From: Methylobacterium brachiatum
GTDB lineage: Bacteria; Pseudomonadota; Alphaproteobacteria; Rhizobiales; Beijerinckiaceae
NCBI RefSeq assembly: GCF_020523825.1
Contig: NZ_JAJALK010000019.1
Location: forward strand, 1 to 64,000
Reading direction: 5' to 3'
DNA: 64,000 nt
Shown here: positions 51,773 through 60,542 of the stretch, piece after piece
Layout of the letters: every line of letters begins with the position of its first letter
Position numbering within the stretch: position 1 is the stretch's first letter
The notes under the pieces: model-generated
What the model was told of the DNA's origin: nothing
Database searches by the model: none
What the model saw: only the letters and a program-made list of their open reading frames with translations
Position numbers and translations under genes: made by a program

Positions 51773-53461
51773 TCAGGCCACCGCGGCGAGGTGCTTGACC
51801 TCGGCGCGGGCGACCACCTTGCCGACCGGCACGGCCTTGCCGCCGCTGTCTTTCTCGGGGGCCAGGATCGGGGGCGACACCCAGCGGCCGGCCTCGAGTT
51901 CGGCGATTCGGCCGTTGATCTCGCGGATCACGTAGCGCGAGAACGGGTAGACGTGCAGGTAGATCACCATGTTGGTGACCACCGCCTCCAGGGCCGCCGG
52001 GTTGTGGCGGGCGGTCTGGAGGAACGCGCCCCAGAAATGCTTGGCCAGCTCCGGCCGCCGCACGGTCATCCGCCAGCAGATCCGGAGCAGCGACCCCAGA
52101 TCACGGGCGACGTGGCGCCAGTTGACTTTGTGCGCGGCGAATTTCGGGCGCTTCACCCGGCGTCCGATCTCGCGGATGCGGGCGAAGAAGTTCGGCGGAT
52201 CGTAGATCTCGGCCAGCACGTCCCGGTAATCGGCCAGCACGTCCTGCTGCGGGCGCAGGGTCACGAAGTTGAGCCCTTGCGTGCAATGGTCGCCCTGCTC
52301 GGCGGTGGTGTAGGCGAAGTTCTCGAACAGGCGGCCCTCCTTGCGCAGGCGGCGCGAGAGCTGCGTGTTCGGCATTGCGTAGAGCAGCCCGACCATCGCG
52401 ATCGGGATGCCGGTCTGGCTGATGCACAGGGACATCGCCTTGGCTATGCTGTCCTTCTCGGTGTCGAAGCCGACGATGAAGCCGGCCGTGACGAACATGC
52501 CGTGCTCGTAGAGCTTGTGCACGCTGTCGGCGATCGAGCGCTTGGTGTTCTGCTTCTTCTGGGTCTGGATCAGCGTCGCCTCGTCGGGCGTCTCGATCCC
52601 GGTGAACAGGGCGAAGAAATTCGCGTCCCGCATCATCCCGAGCAGCTCGTCGTCGTCCGCGAGGTTCAGCGAGGCCTCGGTGGAGAACTTGAACGGGTAG
52701 CCGTGCGCCTCCTGCCACTGGATCAGATGCGGCAGGAACAGCTTGATCGCCTTCTTGTTGCCGATCAGGTTGTCGTCGACGAAGTCGACATGGCCGCGGT
52801 AGCCGAGGCCGTAGAGCCGGTCGAGCTCGGCCAGCATCTGCGGCGTGGTCTTGGTCCGCGGCGCGCGACCGTAGAGTTCGATGATGTCGCAAAACTCGCA
52901 GGTGAACGGGCAGCCGCGCGAGAACTGGACGCCGATATACAGGTAGTGGCTGAAGGTCAGGAGCTCGAAGCGCGGGATCGGGCTGGTGGTGACGTCCGCC
53001 TTGAACTTCTCCGCCGTGAACCGGCCGCGGCGGGCGCCGGATTCCCAAGCCTCCACGAAGGTGGCGAGGATGCCCTCGGCCTCGCCCAGCACGAGGAAAT
53101 CGGCCTTGTCGTAGATCTCCGGGGTCGAGGTCGGGGCCGGGCCGCCGACGCAGACCGGGACGCCGAGCGCCGCGCACCGGTCGATCACGACCAGGCAATC
53201 CGGCTCCTGGGGCAGCATGCCGCCGGTCATCACCAGGTCGGCCGCCAGGATCTGCGCGTCGGTGAGGTCCTCGCAATTGCGGTTGACCAGGGTCACCTGC
53301 CAGGCCGGGGGCAGCATCGCGGCGAGCGTGATCAGGCCCAGCGGCGGCGCCGGCGCGCGGGCGCCCTGCAGCTCCATGGCTTCCTTGAAGTTCCACATCG
53401 AGTTTTCGTAGAACTTGGGGAATACCATCAGCACGCGCGGGGCCATATTCGCATCCGACAT
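51773..53461 (-). CDS. B12-binding radical SAM protein (DUF4070; hopanoid C-2 methylase-like)
   Basis: A 562-residue cobalamin-dependent radical SAM enzyme. Residues 1-150 form a B12-binding-like domain without the DxHxxG motif (PPLGLITLAAMLP, LVMTGGMLPQ). The radical SAM core has CX3CX2C in SRGCPFTCEFCDIIELYGR and DFVDDNLIGNKKAI, KFSTEASLNLADDDELL, TAGFIVGFDTEKDS. The C-terminal DUF4070 region contains DHCTQGLNFVTLRPQQDVLADYR. This is the architecture of HpnP, which adds the C-2 methyl to hopanoids, and Methylobacterium makes 2-methylhopanoids. Close relatives with other substrates exist, so HpnP identity is not proved. The ATG at 53461 follows GAGGAAA. Confidence 0.85.
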   Translation of the reverse strand: MSDANMAPRVLMVFPKFYENSMWNFKEAMELQGARAPAPPLGLITLAAMLPPAWQVTLVNRNCEDLTDAQILAADLVMTGGMLPQEPDCLVVIDRCAALGVPVCVGGPAPTSTPEIYDKADFLVLGEAEGILATFVEAWESGARRGRFTAEKFKADVTTSPIPRFELLTFSHYLYIGVQFSRGCPFTCEFCDIIELYGRAPRTKTTPQMLAELDRLYGLGYRGHVDFVDDNLIGNKKAIKLFLPHLIQWQEAHGYPFKFSTEASLNLADDDELLGMMRDANFFALFTGIETPDEATLIQTQKKQNTKRSIADSVHKLYEHGMFVTAGFIVGFDTEKDSIAKAMSLCISQTGIPIAMVGLLYAMPNTQLSRRLRKEGRLFENFAYTTAEQGDHCTQGLNFVTLRPQQDVLADYRDVLAEIYDPPNFFARIREIGRRVKRPKFAAHKVNWRHVARDLGSLLRICWRMTVRRPELAKHFWGAFLQTARHNPAALEAVVTNMVIYLHVYPFSRYVIREINGRIAELEAGRWVSPPILAPEKDSGGKAVPVGKVVARAEVKHLAAVA

Positions 53462-53595
53462 GCTTGTTTTCCTCGTCGCCCATAAGTGAGCCGGCTCAAA
53501 CACCGTAGAGCCGAGCACACGATTACGGTCCAACCTGCGGGGCAATTAAGGCCGTTTTTCGCTCCCGAAGTGCGCCAAACCGGTTTCCGGCGCGG

Positions 53596-54441
53596 TCAGG
53601 GCCCGACGCGGAAGCGCTCCGGCTGGGTGCCGTCGGCATCGGTGAAGCCGTAGATCCGGGCCAGATCGCCCGCATGGAGCACCGCGCCGGCCCGGGCGGC
53701 GACGTTTGGATCGGCGGCCAGCGCGGCGAGCGCCCGGCCGGCGTAGAGCGGACCCTCGGTGGCCTGCGCGTCCTGCCCGAGATCGCGCGCCCGCTCGGTG
53801 GCGACGAAGCCCGGCGAGAGGCCGAGCGCGGTCACGCCGTAGGGCGCGAGTTCCCGCCCGAAGGCCAGCGCCAGCCGGTTGGTGGCGGCCTTGGCGGAAT
53901 CGTAGAACAGGTCGCCGAGGTAATCCTCGGTCCCGAACGAGACCAGGGCGATCAGGCCGGACCGCGCCGCCACCATGGACGGTGCGACCGCGCGGGCGAG
54001 CAGCAGCGCCGGCAGAGGCCCGGCCTGCAGGAAGCCCAGATACGGCTCGGCCGAGCGGCGCCAGAACGGCGTGCCCCAGCCGGCCCCGTCCGGGTAGCGC
54101 TCGCCGTCATAGCCCTCGTTGCCGCCCCAGACGCTGCAGGCCGCGACGTCGATCCGCCCGAAGCGGCGCAGCACCCAATGGACCAGCGAATCCGTGGCCC
54201 GCTCGGAGCGGTGATCGCAGAGGTAATGGTGGCCGCGCCCCCCGGCCGCGTCGACCAGGCGGGCGGTGTCCTCGATGGATTCCGGCCGCATCTCGGTGCG
54301 CGGGCCGGTCTCGCTGGAGCGGGCGGTGACGATCACGGTCGCCCCGGCCTCGCCGAGCGCCCGGGCCAGGCCGCGGCCGACGCCCCGGGAGGCGCCGGCC
54401 ACCAGGCAGATTTTTTGGGACAGATCGGGGGGGCTGCTCAC
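53596..54441 (-). CDS. Short-chain dehydrogenase/reductase
   Basis: A 281-residue NAD(P)-dependent oxidoreductase. The Rossmann motif CLVAGASRGVGRGLARALG and the active-site YxxxK (FYDSAKAATNRLAL) are intact. Insertions such as CSVWGGNEGYDGERYPDGAGWGTPFW resemble DHRS1-type SDRs. The GTG at 54441 overlaps the TGA of the enoyl-CoA hydratase gene, so it is coupled to it. Last gene of a three-gene acyl-CoA operon. Substrate unknown. Confidence 0.88.
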   Translation of the reverse strand: MSSPPDLSQKICLVAGASRGVGRGLARALGEAGATVIVTARSSETGPRTEMRPESIEDTARLVDAAGGRGHHYLCDHRSERATDSLVHWVLRRFGRIDVAACSVWGGNEGYDGERYPDGAGWGTPFWRRSAEPYLGFLQAGPLPALLLARAVAPSMVAARSGLIALVSFGTEDYLGDLFYDSAKAATNRLALAFGRELAPYGVTALGLSPGFVATERARDLGQDAQATEGPLYAGRALAALAADPNVAARAGAVLHAGDLARIYGFTDADGTQPERFRVGP

Positions 54442-55205
54442 GCCGAGGAGGCGGGTTTCGACCGCGCCAGGAAGGCGGCGAGCCGGTCCTGGGATTCGGG
54501 CGAGCGCAGTTGCGCGTCGAAGGCCCGCGCCTCCGCCTCCAGGGCCGCCTCGACCTGGGCCTGATCGCCGCGGATCAGCGCCCGGGACGCGGCCAGGGCG
54601 CCTCGCGGCAGGGCGGCGAGCTTGGCCGCCTGGGCAATGGCCTGGTCCAGCAGCATGTCGGCCGGCAGCACGGCGTTGACGAGACCCAGGGCCAGCGCCT
54701 CGTCGGCATCGAGGGGCCGCGATAGGAGCAGCAGCTCCGTCGCCTTGAGCCGCCCGACCCGCAGGGGCAGCAGGTAGCTCGACGCCGCCTCGGGCACGAG
54801 GCCGAGCTCCACGAAGGGCATGCGCAGCCGCGCCGCCGGGCTGGCATAGACCAGGTCGCAATGCAGGCTCAGCGTCGCCCCGATGCCGACCGCGATCCCG
54901 TCGATCGCCGCCACCATCGGGGTGCGGGTCCGGGCGAGCTGGCGGATGAAGGCCAGGGCCGGCGAGGCGCTGAAGCCGCCCGCGGCGCCGCCCATGAAGT
55001 CGGCCAGGTCGTTGCCGGCGCTGAACATCCCGGGCTGCCCGGCGAAGACCGCGGCACCGGTCCGGTCAGCGGCGTCGGCCCCCGCCAGGGCCTCGCGCAT
55101 CGCGTCGTACATCGCCCCAGTCAGCGCGTTCTTCTTCTCCGGGCGATTCAGGGTGATCAGGCGGACGCCGCCCTCCAGATCGGTGATCGTGACGGTCTCG
55201 GCCAT
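54438..55205 (-). CDS. Enoyl-CoA hydratase/isomerase family protein
   Basis: A 255-residue crotonase-fold protein: TLNRPEKKNALTGAMYDAM, GQPGMFSAGNDLADFM (oxyanion hole) and DGIAVGIGATLSLHCDLVYAS. The first catalytic Glu position of true hydratases is not obvious (GIGATLSLHCD), so isomerase or another crotonase activity is possible. The ATG at 55205 follows GGGGGG and was preferred over 55220. It lies between an acyl-CoA dehydrogenase and an SDR, both overlapping or nearly so, suggesting one degradation pathway for an unidentified acid. Confidence 0.87.
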   Translation of the reverse strand: MAETVTITDLEGGVRLITLNRPEKKNALTGAMYDAMREALAGADAADRTGAAVFAGQPGMFSAGNDLADFMGGAAGGFSASPALAFIRQLARTRTPMVAAIDGIAVGIGATLSLHCDLVYASPAARLRMPFVELGLVPEAASSYLLPLRVGRLKATELLLLSRPLDADEALALGLVNAVLPADMLLDQAIAQAAKLAALPRGALAASRALIRGDQAQVEAALEAEARAFDAQLRSPESQDRLAAFLARSKPASSA

Positions 55206-55216
55206 GTCTGCCCCCC

Positions 55217-56956
55217 TCAAACCGCCAGCGCCAGCGCGGCGTCGTCCGTGAAGGCGCCGCCAGCGACGACGCTCTGTTCCAGGCCGCCCGCGGCCACCAG
55301 GAGATTCTCGGCGTAGAACCGGGCCAGCGCGATCCGGGCGGCATGGGCCGGGTCGGTCTCGCCGGCCTTCACGGCCGCGGAGGCCGCGAGCGCGCCGCGC
55401 GCCAGGCAGGCGCCGCCGAGCACGAGGCCGAACAGGCGCAGATACGGGGTCGCGCCGGCGAGCGCGGCGTTCGGGCGGTTCGAGGTCAGCGCCGCCAGCT
55501 GGTGGCTGGTCGCCCGATCGAGGTTGCCGATCCCGTCGCGCAGCCGCGCCGCCATATGGCCGAAGGCGGGATCGCCCGCCTTGAGCAGGCCCTCCGCGGC
55601 CCGGCGCATCCAGGCGATCTGCGACCGGGCGGTGGCGCCGCCGTTCAGCGGCAGCTTGCGGGCGGTGAGGTCGATGGCCTGGATGCCGTTGGTGCCCTCG
55701 TAGATGCCGAGGATTCGGGCATCGCGCATCAGCTGGGCCGCCCCGGTCTCCTCGACGAAGCCCATGCCGCCATGGACCTGCACGCCGAGCGAGGTCACCT
55801 CGTTGGCGAGATCCGTGGAGAACGCCTTGGCCACCGGGGTCAGCAGGGAGGCGCGGTCCAAAGCGCCCTGCCCTTCCGGACCCCGGGACGCGTCGAGGGC
55901 GGCCGCCGTGAGGTAGCAGATGGCGCGCGCGGCCGCCGTAGAGGCCTTCATGGTCAGCAGCATGCGCTGCACGTCCGGATGCGCGACGATCGGGCTCGTG
56001 GCCTCCGCGGCCCCGACCGCCCGGCCCTGCCGGCGTTCCTGCGCGTAGGCCAGCGCCCGCTGGGTCGCGGCCTCGGCGACGCCGACCCCCTGCAGGCCGA
56101 CATTGAGCCGGGCCGCGTTCATCATCGTGAACATGCAGGCCAGGCCCTTGTTCTCCTGCCCGATCAGCCAGCCGACGGCGCCGCCCTGGTCGCCGAAGGC
56201 CATCGAGCAGGTCGGCGAGGCGTGAATGCCGAGCTTGTGCTCGATACCGGAGCAGCGCAGGTCGTTGGCGGTTCCGTCGGGCAGGACCTTCGGCACCAGG
56301 AACAGCGAGATGCCGCGGGTGCCGGCGGCGGCATCGGGCAGGCGCGCCAGCACGAGGTGGACGATGTTGTCCGCCAGATCATGCTCGCCGTAGGTGATGT
56401 AGATCTTGGAGCCGGTGATCCGGTAGGTGCCGTCGCCGGCGCGCTCGGCGCGGCTGCGCAGCAGGGCGAGGTCCGAGCCCGCCTGCGGCTCGGTCAGGTT
56501 CATGGTGGCGGGCCATTCGCCGGTGACGAGCTTCTCGAGATAGCGCGCCTTCAGATCGTCGGAGCCGTGGGCGGCGAGCGCCTCGATGCCGCCCTGGGTC
56601 AGAAGCGGGCAGAGGCCGAAGGCGAGGTTGGCGCCGTTCCACATCTCGGTGCAGGCGGCCTCGATCAGCTTCGGCAGGCCCTGGCCGCCATGGTCAGACT
56701 CGGCCGAGAGGCCGTTCCAGCCGCCTTCGGTGAAAGTGCGATAGGCCTCGCGCCAGCCGGGGGGCGTGGTCACGCGCCCGTCCGTGAACGGGGTGCCGTG
56801 CCGGTCGCCGACCCGGTTCAGCGGCGCGAGCACCCCGGCGGCGATCCGTCCGGCCTCGGTGAGGATCGCCTCGGCGTCTTCGGGCTCGACCCCGTCCAGC
56901 CCGGTCACGTGCCGGAGGGTGAACAGCATCTCGGGAACGGGGGCGCGGTAGCTCAT
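55217..56956 (-). CDS. Acyl-CoA dehydrogenase with C-terminal extension (DmdC/FadE-like)
   Basis: A 579-residue FAD-dependent dehydrogenase of the long type. Features are MNLTEPQAGSDLALLRSRAERAGDGTYRITGSKIYITYGEHD, QVHGGMGFVEETGAAQLMRDARI and LGIYEGTNGIQAIDL with the catalytic glutamate. An additional 130-residue helical C-terminal domain (ALARFYAENLLVAAGGLEQSV) is found in DmdC and related enzymes. Substrates range from methylthiopropanoyl-CoA to other acyl-CoAs. First gene of the minus-strand three-gene operon; divergent from the Sua5 gene. Confidence 0.92.
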   Translation of the reverse strand: MSYRAPVPEMLFTLRHVTGLDGVEPEDAEAILTEAGRIAAGVLAPLNRVGDRHGTPFTDGRVTTPPGWREAYRTFTEGGWNGLSAESDHGGQGLPKLIEAACTEMWNGANLAFGLCPLLTQGGIEALAAHGSDDLKARYLEKLVTGEWPATMNLTEPQAGSDLALLRSRAERAGDGTYRITGSKIYITYGEHDLADNIVHLVLARLPDAAAGTRGISLFLVPKVLPDGTANDLRCSGIEHKLGIHASPTCSMAFGDQGGAVGWLIGQENKGLACMFTMMNAARLNVGLQGVGVAEAATQRALAYAQERRQGRAVGAAEATSPIVAHPDVQRMLLTMKASTAAARAICYLTAAALDASRGPEGQGALDRASLLTPVAKAFSTDLANEVTSLGVQVHGGMGFVEETGAAQLMRDARILGIYEGTNGIQAIDLTARKLPLNGGATARSQIAWMRRAAEGLLKAGDPAFGHMAARLRDGIGNLDRATSHQLAALTSNRPNAALAGATPYLRLFGLVLGGACLARGALAASAAVKAGETDPAHAARIALARFYAENLLVAAGGLEQSVVAGGAFTDDAALALAV

Positions 56957-57094
56957 CGGGTGGTCGCTCCTCTCGGCCCGCCCGCTCGTTCGGCCCGGGG
57001 CGGGTTTGACCGCGCCCGGGCACCGGGGCTACGGCGGCCCCAGGATAGGCGCGCGAGGCGCGCGCCGCCATCACTTCGCGCGACGGCTTCCCGC

Positions 57095-58093
57095 ATGAAC
57101 GATCCCGGGTCAACGGTCCCGGCCGCGACCCGGCGGCTCGATCCCGACGCGGCCGGCCTGGCGCAGGCCGCCGCGTTGCTGCGGGCCGGCGCGCTCGTGG
57201 CCTTCCCCACCGAGACGGTCTACGGGCTCGGCGCCGACGCCACCGACCCCGCCGCCGTGGCGCGGATCTTCGCCGCCAAGGAGCGGCCGCGCTTCAACCC
57301 GCTGATCGCCCACCTGGCCGACAGGGACGCCGCTCTCGCCGAGGGCAGCTTCGACGAGGCCGCCCGTCGCCTCGCCGAGGCGTTCTGGCCGGGCCCCCTG
57401 ACCCTGGTCGTCCCGGCCCATGCGGGCACCCGCGTTTGCGATCTGGCCCGGGCCGGGCTGCCCAGCGTCGCCCTGCGGGTCCCCGGGCATCCGGTCGCCC
57501 GCGCCCTGCTGGAGGCCGTCGGCCGGCCGGTGGCGGCGCCCTCGGCCAACCGGTCGGGTCGGGTCAGCCCGACTCGGGCCGAGCACGTCCTCGACGACCT
57601 CGCCGGACGGATCGCCGGCCTGCTCGACGGCGGCGACACGCCGGTGGGGGTCGAATCGACGGTGGTGGCCTGCTTAGGCGGACCGCCACGCCTGCTGCGG
57701 CCGGGCGGGATCACCCGGGCGGCGCTCGGCGTGGTCCTGGGCTTCGACCCCGCCGCCCCCGAGGCGGCCGATGCCGACCAACCGGCCGGCCCCGGCATGC
57801 TCGCCTCGCATTACGCTCCCCGGGCGCGGGTGCGGCTCGACGTGGAGCGCATCGAGCCCGGCGAGGCGCTGCTGCTGTTCGGGGATGGATGGCCCGAGGG
57901 TCACGAGTGGGCGCGGGCGGTGCTGAACCTGAGCCCGGCGGGCGATCCGGCCGAGGCGGCGTCCCGCCTATTCGGGGCGTTGCGCGATCTCGACGCGTCC
58001 GGGGCCGCCACGATTGCGGTCGTGCCGATCCGAGCGGAGGGCCTGGGCGAGGCGATCCGCGACCGTCTAGCCCGAGCGGCCGCCCCGCGCTGA
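57095..58093 (+). CDS. L-threonylcarbamoyladenylate synthase (Sua5 type)
   Basis: A 332-residue two-domain enzyme making threonylcarbamoyl-AMP for the t6A37 modification of ANN-decoding tRNAs. The YrdC domain includes LVAFPTETVYGLGADATDPAAVARIFAAKERPRFNPLIAHL, PGPLTLVVPAH, VALRVPGHPVARALL, PVAAPSANRSGRVSPTRAEHV and GVESTVV. The C-terminal Sua5 domain (GPGMLASHYAPRARVRL) is present, so it is Sua5 rather than short TsaC. The ATG at 57095 starts the protein; earlier in-frame sequence overlaps the promoter of the divergent gene. Confidence 0.94.
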   Translation: MNDPGSTVPAATRRLDPDAAGLAQAAALLRAGALVAFPTETVYGLGADATDPAAVARIFAAKERPRFNPLIAHLADRDAALAEGSFDEAARRLAEAFWPGPLTLVVPAHAGTRVCDLARAGLPSVALRVPGHPVARALLEAVGRPVAAPSANRSGRVSPTRAEHVLDDLAGRIAGLLDGGDTPVGVESTVVACLGGPPRLLRPGGITRAALGVVLGFDPAAPEAADADQPAGPGMLASHYAPRARVRLDVERIEPGEALLLFGDGWPEGHEWARAVLNLSPAGDPAEAASRLFGALRDLDASGAATIAVVPIRAEGLGEAIRDRLARAAAPR

Positions 58094-58191
58094 CAGAAAA
58101 GTATTTTTATCATCGCCGTGGAACAGACCGCGGCATGGATCGTTCATTGATCACGAAGGCCTTCTCAGCCCCCAAATGGCCTTTTTCCTTC

Positions 58192-58219
58192 AAGGCTCGG
58201 AGCAATCCGAGCCTTTTTT
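58192..58219 (+). terminator. Intrinsic terminator downstream of the Sua5 gene
   Basis: A 9-bp stem AAGGCTCGG/CCGAGCCTT with a 6-base loop runs into six T residues. A weaker stem (AAGGCC 58156-58161 with GGCCTT 58178-58183, then T) precedes it, giving a tandem arrangement about 100 bases beyond the Sua5 stop. Confidence 0.88.
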
Positions 58220-58286
58220 CTTGTCTTGCGCCGTCCCGAGCCGCGCTGCGACCGGGACGGCCCCCGTTGGCGGATGGCGCGCCGGA

Positions 58287-58883
58287 TCAGGCGAGCTTGG
58301 CCGCGATCCCGGCGACATGGCGGCCCTGGAACCGGGCGCCGTCCAGCTCGACCGCGCTCGGCTGGCGCGAGCCGTCGCCATCCGCGATCGTGCTGGCGCC
58401 GTAGGGCGTGTTGCCCTTCACCGCCTCGACGCCCGTCTGGCCCGGGAAGGCGTAGGGCAGGCCGACCACCACCATGCCGTGGTGGAACAGCACCGTGTGG
58501 AAGCTCGTCAGCGTCGTCTCCTGGCCGCCATGCTGGGAGGCCGTGGAGGTGAAGACCGAGCCGACCTTGCCGATCAGGGCCCCCTTCATCCACAGGCCGC
58601 CGGTCTGGTCGATGAACTGCTTCATCTGCGAGGCCATGTTGCCGTAGCGGGTCGGCGTGCCGAAGATGATGGCGTCGTACTGGGGCAGCTCATCCACGGT
58701 GGCGATCGGCGCGGCCTGATCGAGCTTGAAGTGATTCTGCCGGGCGACCTCCTCGGGCACCAGCTCCGGCACGCGCTTGACCACCGCCTCGGCCCCGGCC
58801 TCGCGGGCGCCCTCGGCGACGGCATAGGCCATCTGCTCCACATGTCCGTAGGTCGAGTAGTACAGCACCAGAACCTTGGCCAT
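58287..58883 (-). CDS. wrbA: NAD(P)H:quinone oxidoreductase WrbA
   Basis: A 198-residue flavodoxin-like quinone reductase. The FMN-binding start KVLVLYYSTYGHVEQMAYAVAEGA, DAIIFGTPTRYGNMASQMKQFIDQTGGLW, SVFTSTASQHGGQETTL and the C-terminal GRHVAGIAAKL match the family over its full length. It reduces quinones by two electrons, limiting redox cycling. The ATG at 58883 gives the canonical size. Divergent LysR regulator at 59023. Confidence 0.95.
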   Translation of the reverse strand: MAKVLVLYYSTYGHVEQMAYAVAEGAREAGAEAVVKRVPELVPEEVARQNHFKLDQAAPIATVDELPQYDAIIFGTPTRYGNMASQMKQFIDQTGGLWMKGALIGKVGSVFTSTASQHGGQETTLTSFHTVLFHHGMVVVGLPYAFPGQTGVEAVKGNTPYGASTIADGDGSRQPSAVELDGARFQGRHVAGIAAKLA

Positions 58884-58997
58884 CGCGCGATCTCCCGTCT
58901 CGGGTTGCGGAGTGCCGCCGGGCTTCCCCGACGGCACGATCGCCTTTCCATCGCGCGTTTTGTGCTTTGCAAAAATGCCCTTCGGCGCAAGAGTGCG

Positions 58998-59013
58998 CTT
59001 GCAGCCATGCAAG
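58998..59013. promoter_or_regulatory. Inverted repeat CTTGCA-N4-TGCAAG between wrbA and its divergent LysR gene
   Basis: Perfect 6-base arms with a 4-base spacer end 9 bases before the LysR GTG. A further TTTGCAAAA-like patch lies near 58968. The position fits an autoregulatory LysR operator; binding is inferred. Confidence 0.4.
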
Positions 59014-59022
59014 AGAGTTCGC

Positions 59023-59895
59023 GTGTCGCTCGATTGGGACGAGTTCCGCTTCGTGAAGGCGGTCGCCGACCGGGGCGGCCTGACCGCGGCTGCGGCGCAG
59101 CTCGGCATCAACCATTCCACGGCGTTCCGGCGCCTCGGATCGATCGAGGCCCGGCTCGATGTGCGCCTGTTCGAGCGCCTGCGCACCGGCTACGTGCCGA
59201 CCCCGGCCGGGCTGGCGATGATCGAGGCGGCGGCCCGGATCGAGACCGACGTCGCGAGCTTCTCCCGGACGGTCGCCGGCCAGGATCAGACGCCGTCGGG
59301 CGAGTTGCGCGTGACCGCGCCGGTCAATCTCGCCTCGACCCTGCTGATGCCGATCCTCGCATCCTTCTGCGACCGCTATCCGCAGATCCGCCTCGACCTG
59401 ATCCTGGCCGAGGAGGCGCTGAACCTGTCGCGCCGGGACGCCGACGTGGCGATCCGCGCCAGCCGGAACCCGAGCGAGACGCTGGTCGGGCGACGCCTGA
59501 CCGGGATCGCCTGGGCGGTCTACGGGCAGGCCGGGCAGACCTACGGGGACCTCGCCGACGCGTACTGGGTGGTCCCCGGTTCGGCGGTCGCGGCCTCCCT
59601 GTTCACGCCGTTCGTCGCGGCCCGTGCGCCCGTCGAGCGGGTGCGGCTGCGGATCAACACGGTGACGGGCTTGACCGCCGCGGTGGCGGCGGGGATCGGG
59701 ATCGGCCCGCTGCCCTGCTTCGAGGGCGATGCCGACCCGACGCTGCGCCGGCTGTCGGGCCCGCATCCGGAGATCGGCGCCGATCTTTGGATGCTGACGC
59801 ATCCCGACCTGCGCCATGCCGGGCGGGTGCGGGCCTTCATGGATCACCTGGCCGAAGCGATCCTGCCGCTGCGGCCGCGCTTCGAGGGCCGGTAG
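59023..59895 (+). CDS. LysR-family transcriptional regulator
   Basis: A 290-residue regulator. The helix-turn-helix is at residues 3-60 (LDWDEFRFVKAVADRGGLTAAAAQLGINHSTAFRRLGSIEARL). The effector domain begins at SGELRVTAPVNLAS. The GTG at 59023 begins just before the HTH; in-frame sequence upstream overlaps wrbA. Divergence from wrbA suggests it regulates that gene, perhaps in response to quinones. It lies only 6 bases from the convergent Gre-family gene. Confidence 0.9.
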   Translation: MSLDWDEFRFVKAVADRGGLTAAAAQLGINHSTAFRRLGSIEARLDVRLFERLRTGYVPTPAGLAMIEAAARIETDVASFSRTVAGQDQTPSGELRVTAPVNLASTLLMPILASFCDRYPQIRLDLILAEEALNLSRRDADVAIRASRNPSETLVGRRLTGIAWAVYGQAGQTYGDLADAYWVVPGSAVAASLFTPFVAARAPVERVRLRINTVTGLTAAVAAGIGIGPLPCFEGDADPTLRRLSGPHPEIGADLWMLTHPDLRHAGRVRAFMDHLAEAILPLRPRFEGR

Positions 59896-59901
59896 CTACG
59901 G

Positions 59902-60378
59902 TCAGGCGCGGACCTCGACCACCTCGACCTCGTTGCCGTTGACCTCGACGACGTCGCCGACGCTCTTGCCGGTGATCGCCCGGGCCAGGGGTGCCACGTA
60001 GGAGATCGTGCCCTTGTGCGGGTCGGCCTCGTCCTCGCCGACGATGCGGAAGGTCTGGCGAGTCTCCTTGCCGGACTCGTCCTCACGCAGGATCGTGACG
60101 GTGGAACCGAAATGCACGGTGTCGCCGCTCATCGGCTCGACCACCTGGGCGGTGTTCTTGCGCGCCAGCCAGTAGCGCAGGTCCCGGCCGATCCGGGAAT
60201 CCTCCGCCTTGTCGGCGTGGTCCAGGGTGGACAGTTCCTTCTCCAGGCGCGCGACCTCGGCCTCGATCTGCGCCAGCCCTTCCGGGGTGACGAAGTTCGC
60301 GTGCGGCGAGATCGGACGATCGGGCAGGTTCTCGAAGGCTTCTCCACCTTCGGTCTCTTTGACGAATGCGACGCTCAT
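59902..60378 (-). CDS. GreA/GreB-family protein lacking the canonical acidic tip
   Basis: A 158-residue Gre-fold protein. The N-terminal coiled coil begins FVTPEGLAQIEAEVARLEKELSTLDHADKAEDSRIGRDLRYWLARKN. The C-terminal FKBP-like domain contains VHFGSTVTILREDESGKETRQTFRIVGEDEADPHKGTISYVAPLARAITGKSVGDVVEV. Classic GreA has a DLSENAEYH segment at the coiled-coil tip, needed for transcript cleavage. That segment is replaced here, so it may modulate RNA polymerase through the secondary channel rather than act in cleavage. The ATG at 60378 was chosen. Confidence 0.85.
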   Translation of the reverse strand: MSVAFVKETEGGEAFENLPDRPISPHANFVTPEGLAQIEAEVARLEKELSTLDHADKAEDSRIGRDLRYWLARKNTAQVVEPMSGDTVHFGSTVTILREDESGKETRQTFRIVGEDEADPHKGTISYVAPLARAITGKSVGDVVEVNGNEVEVVEVRA

Positions 60379-60542
60379 AAGGAATGTAATGCGGCAGGAA
60401 CGGCGGAGGTTCCAGCCGTCACCGCCCGCGTCTCTGCGAAGACATCGGGCGCGATCCGTCGAAGACGGCGAAGGCTTGGCGTTCCGCGACGCGCGACATT
60501 CGTGCACAAGGCCGGCTCTTCGAAGGATCTCCGGAGCAGCCG

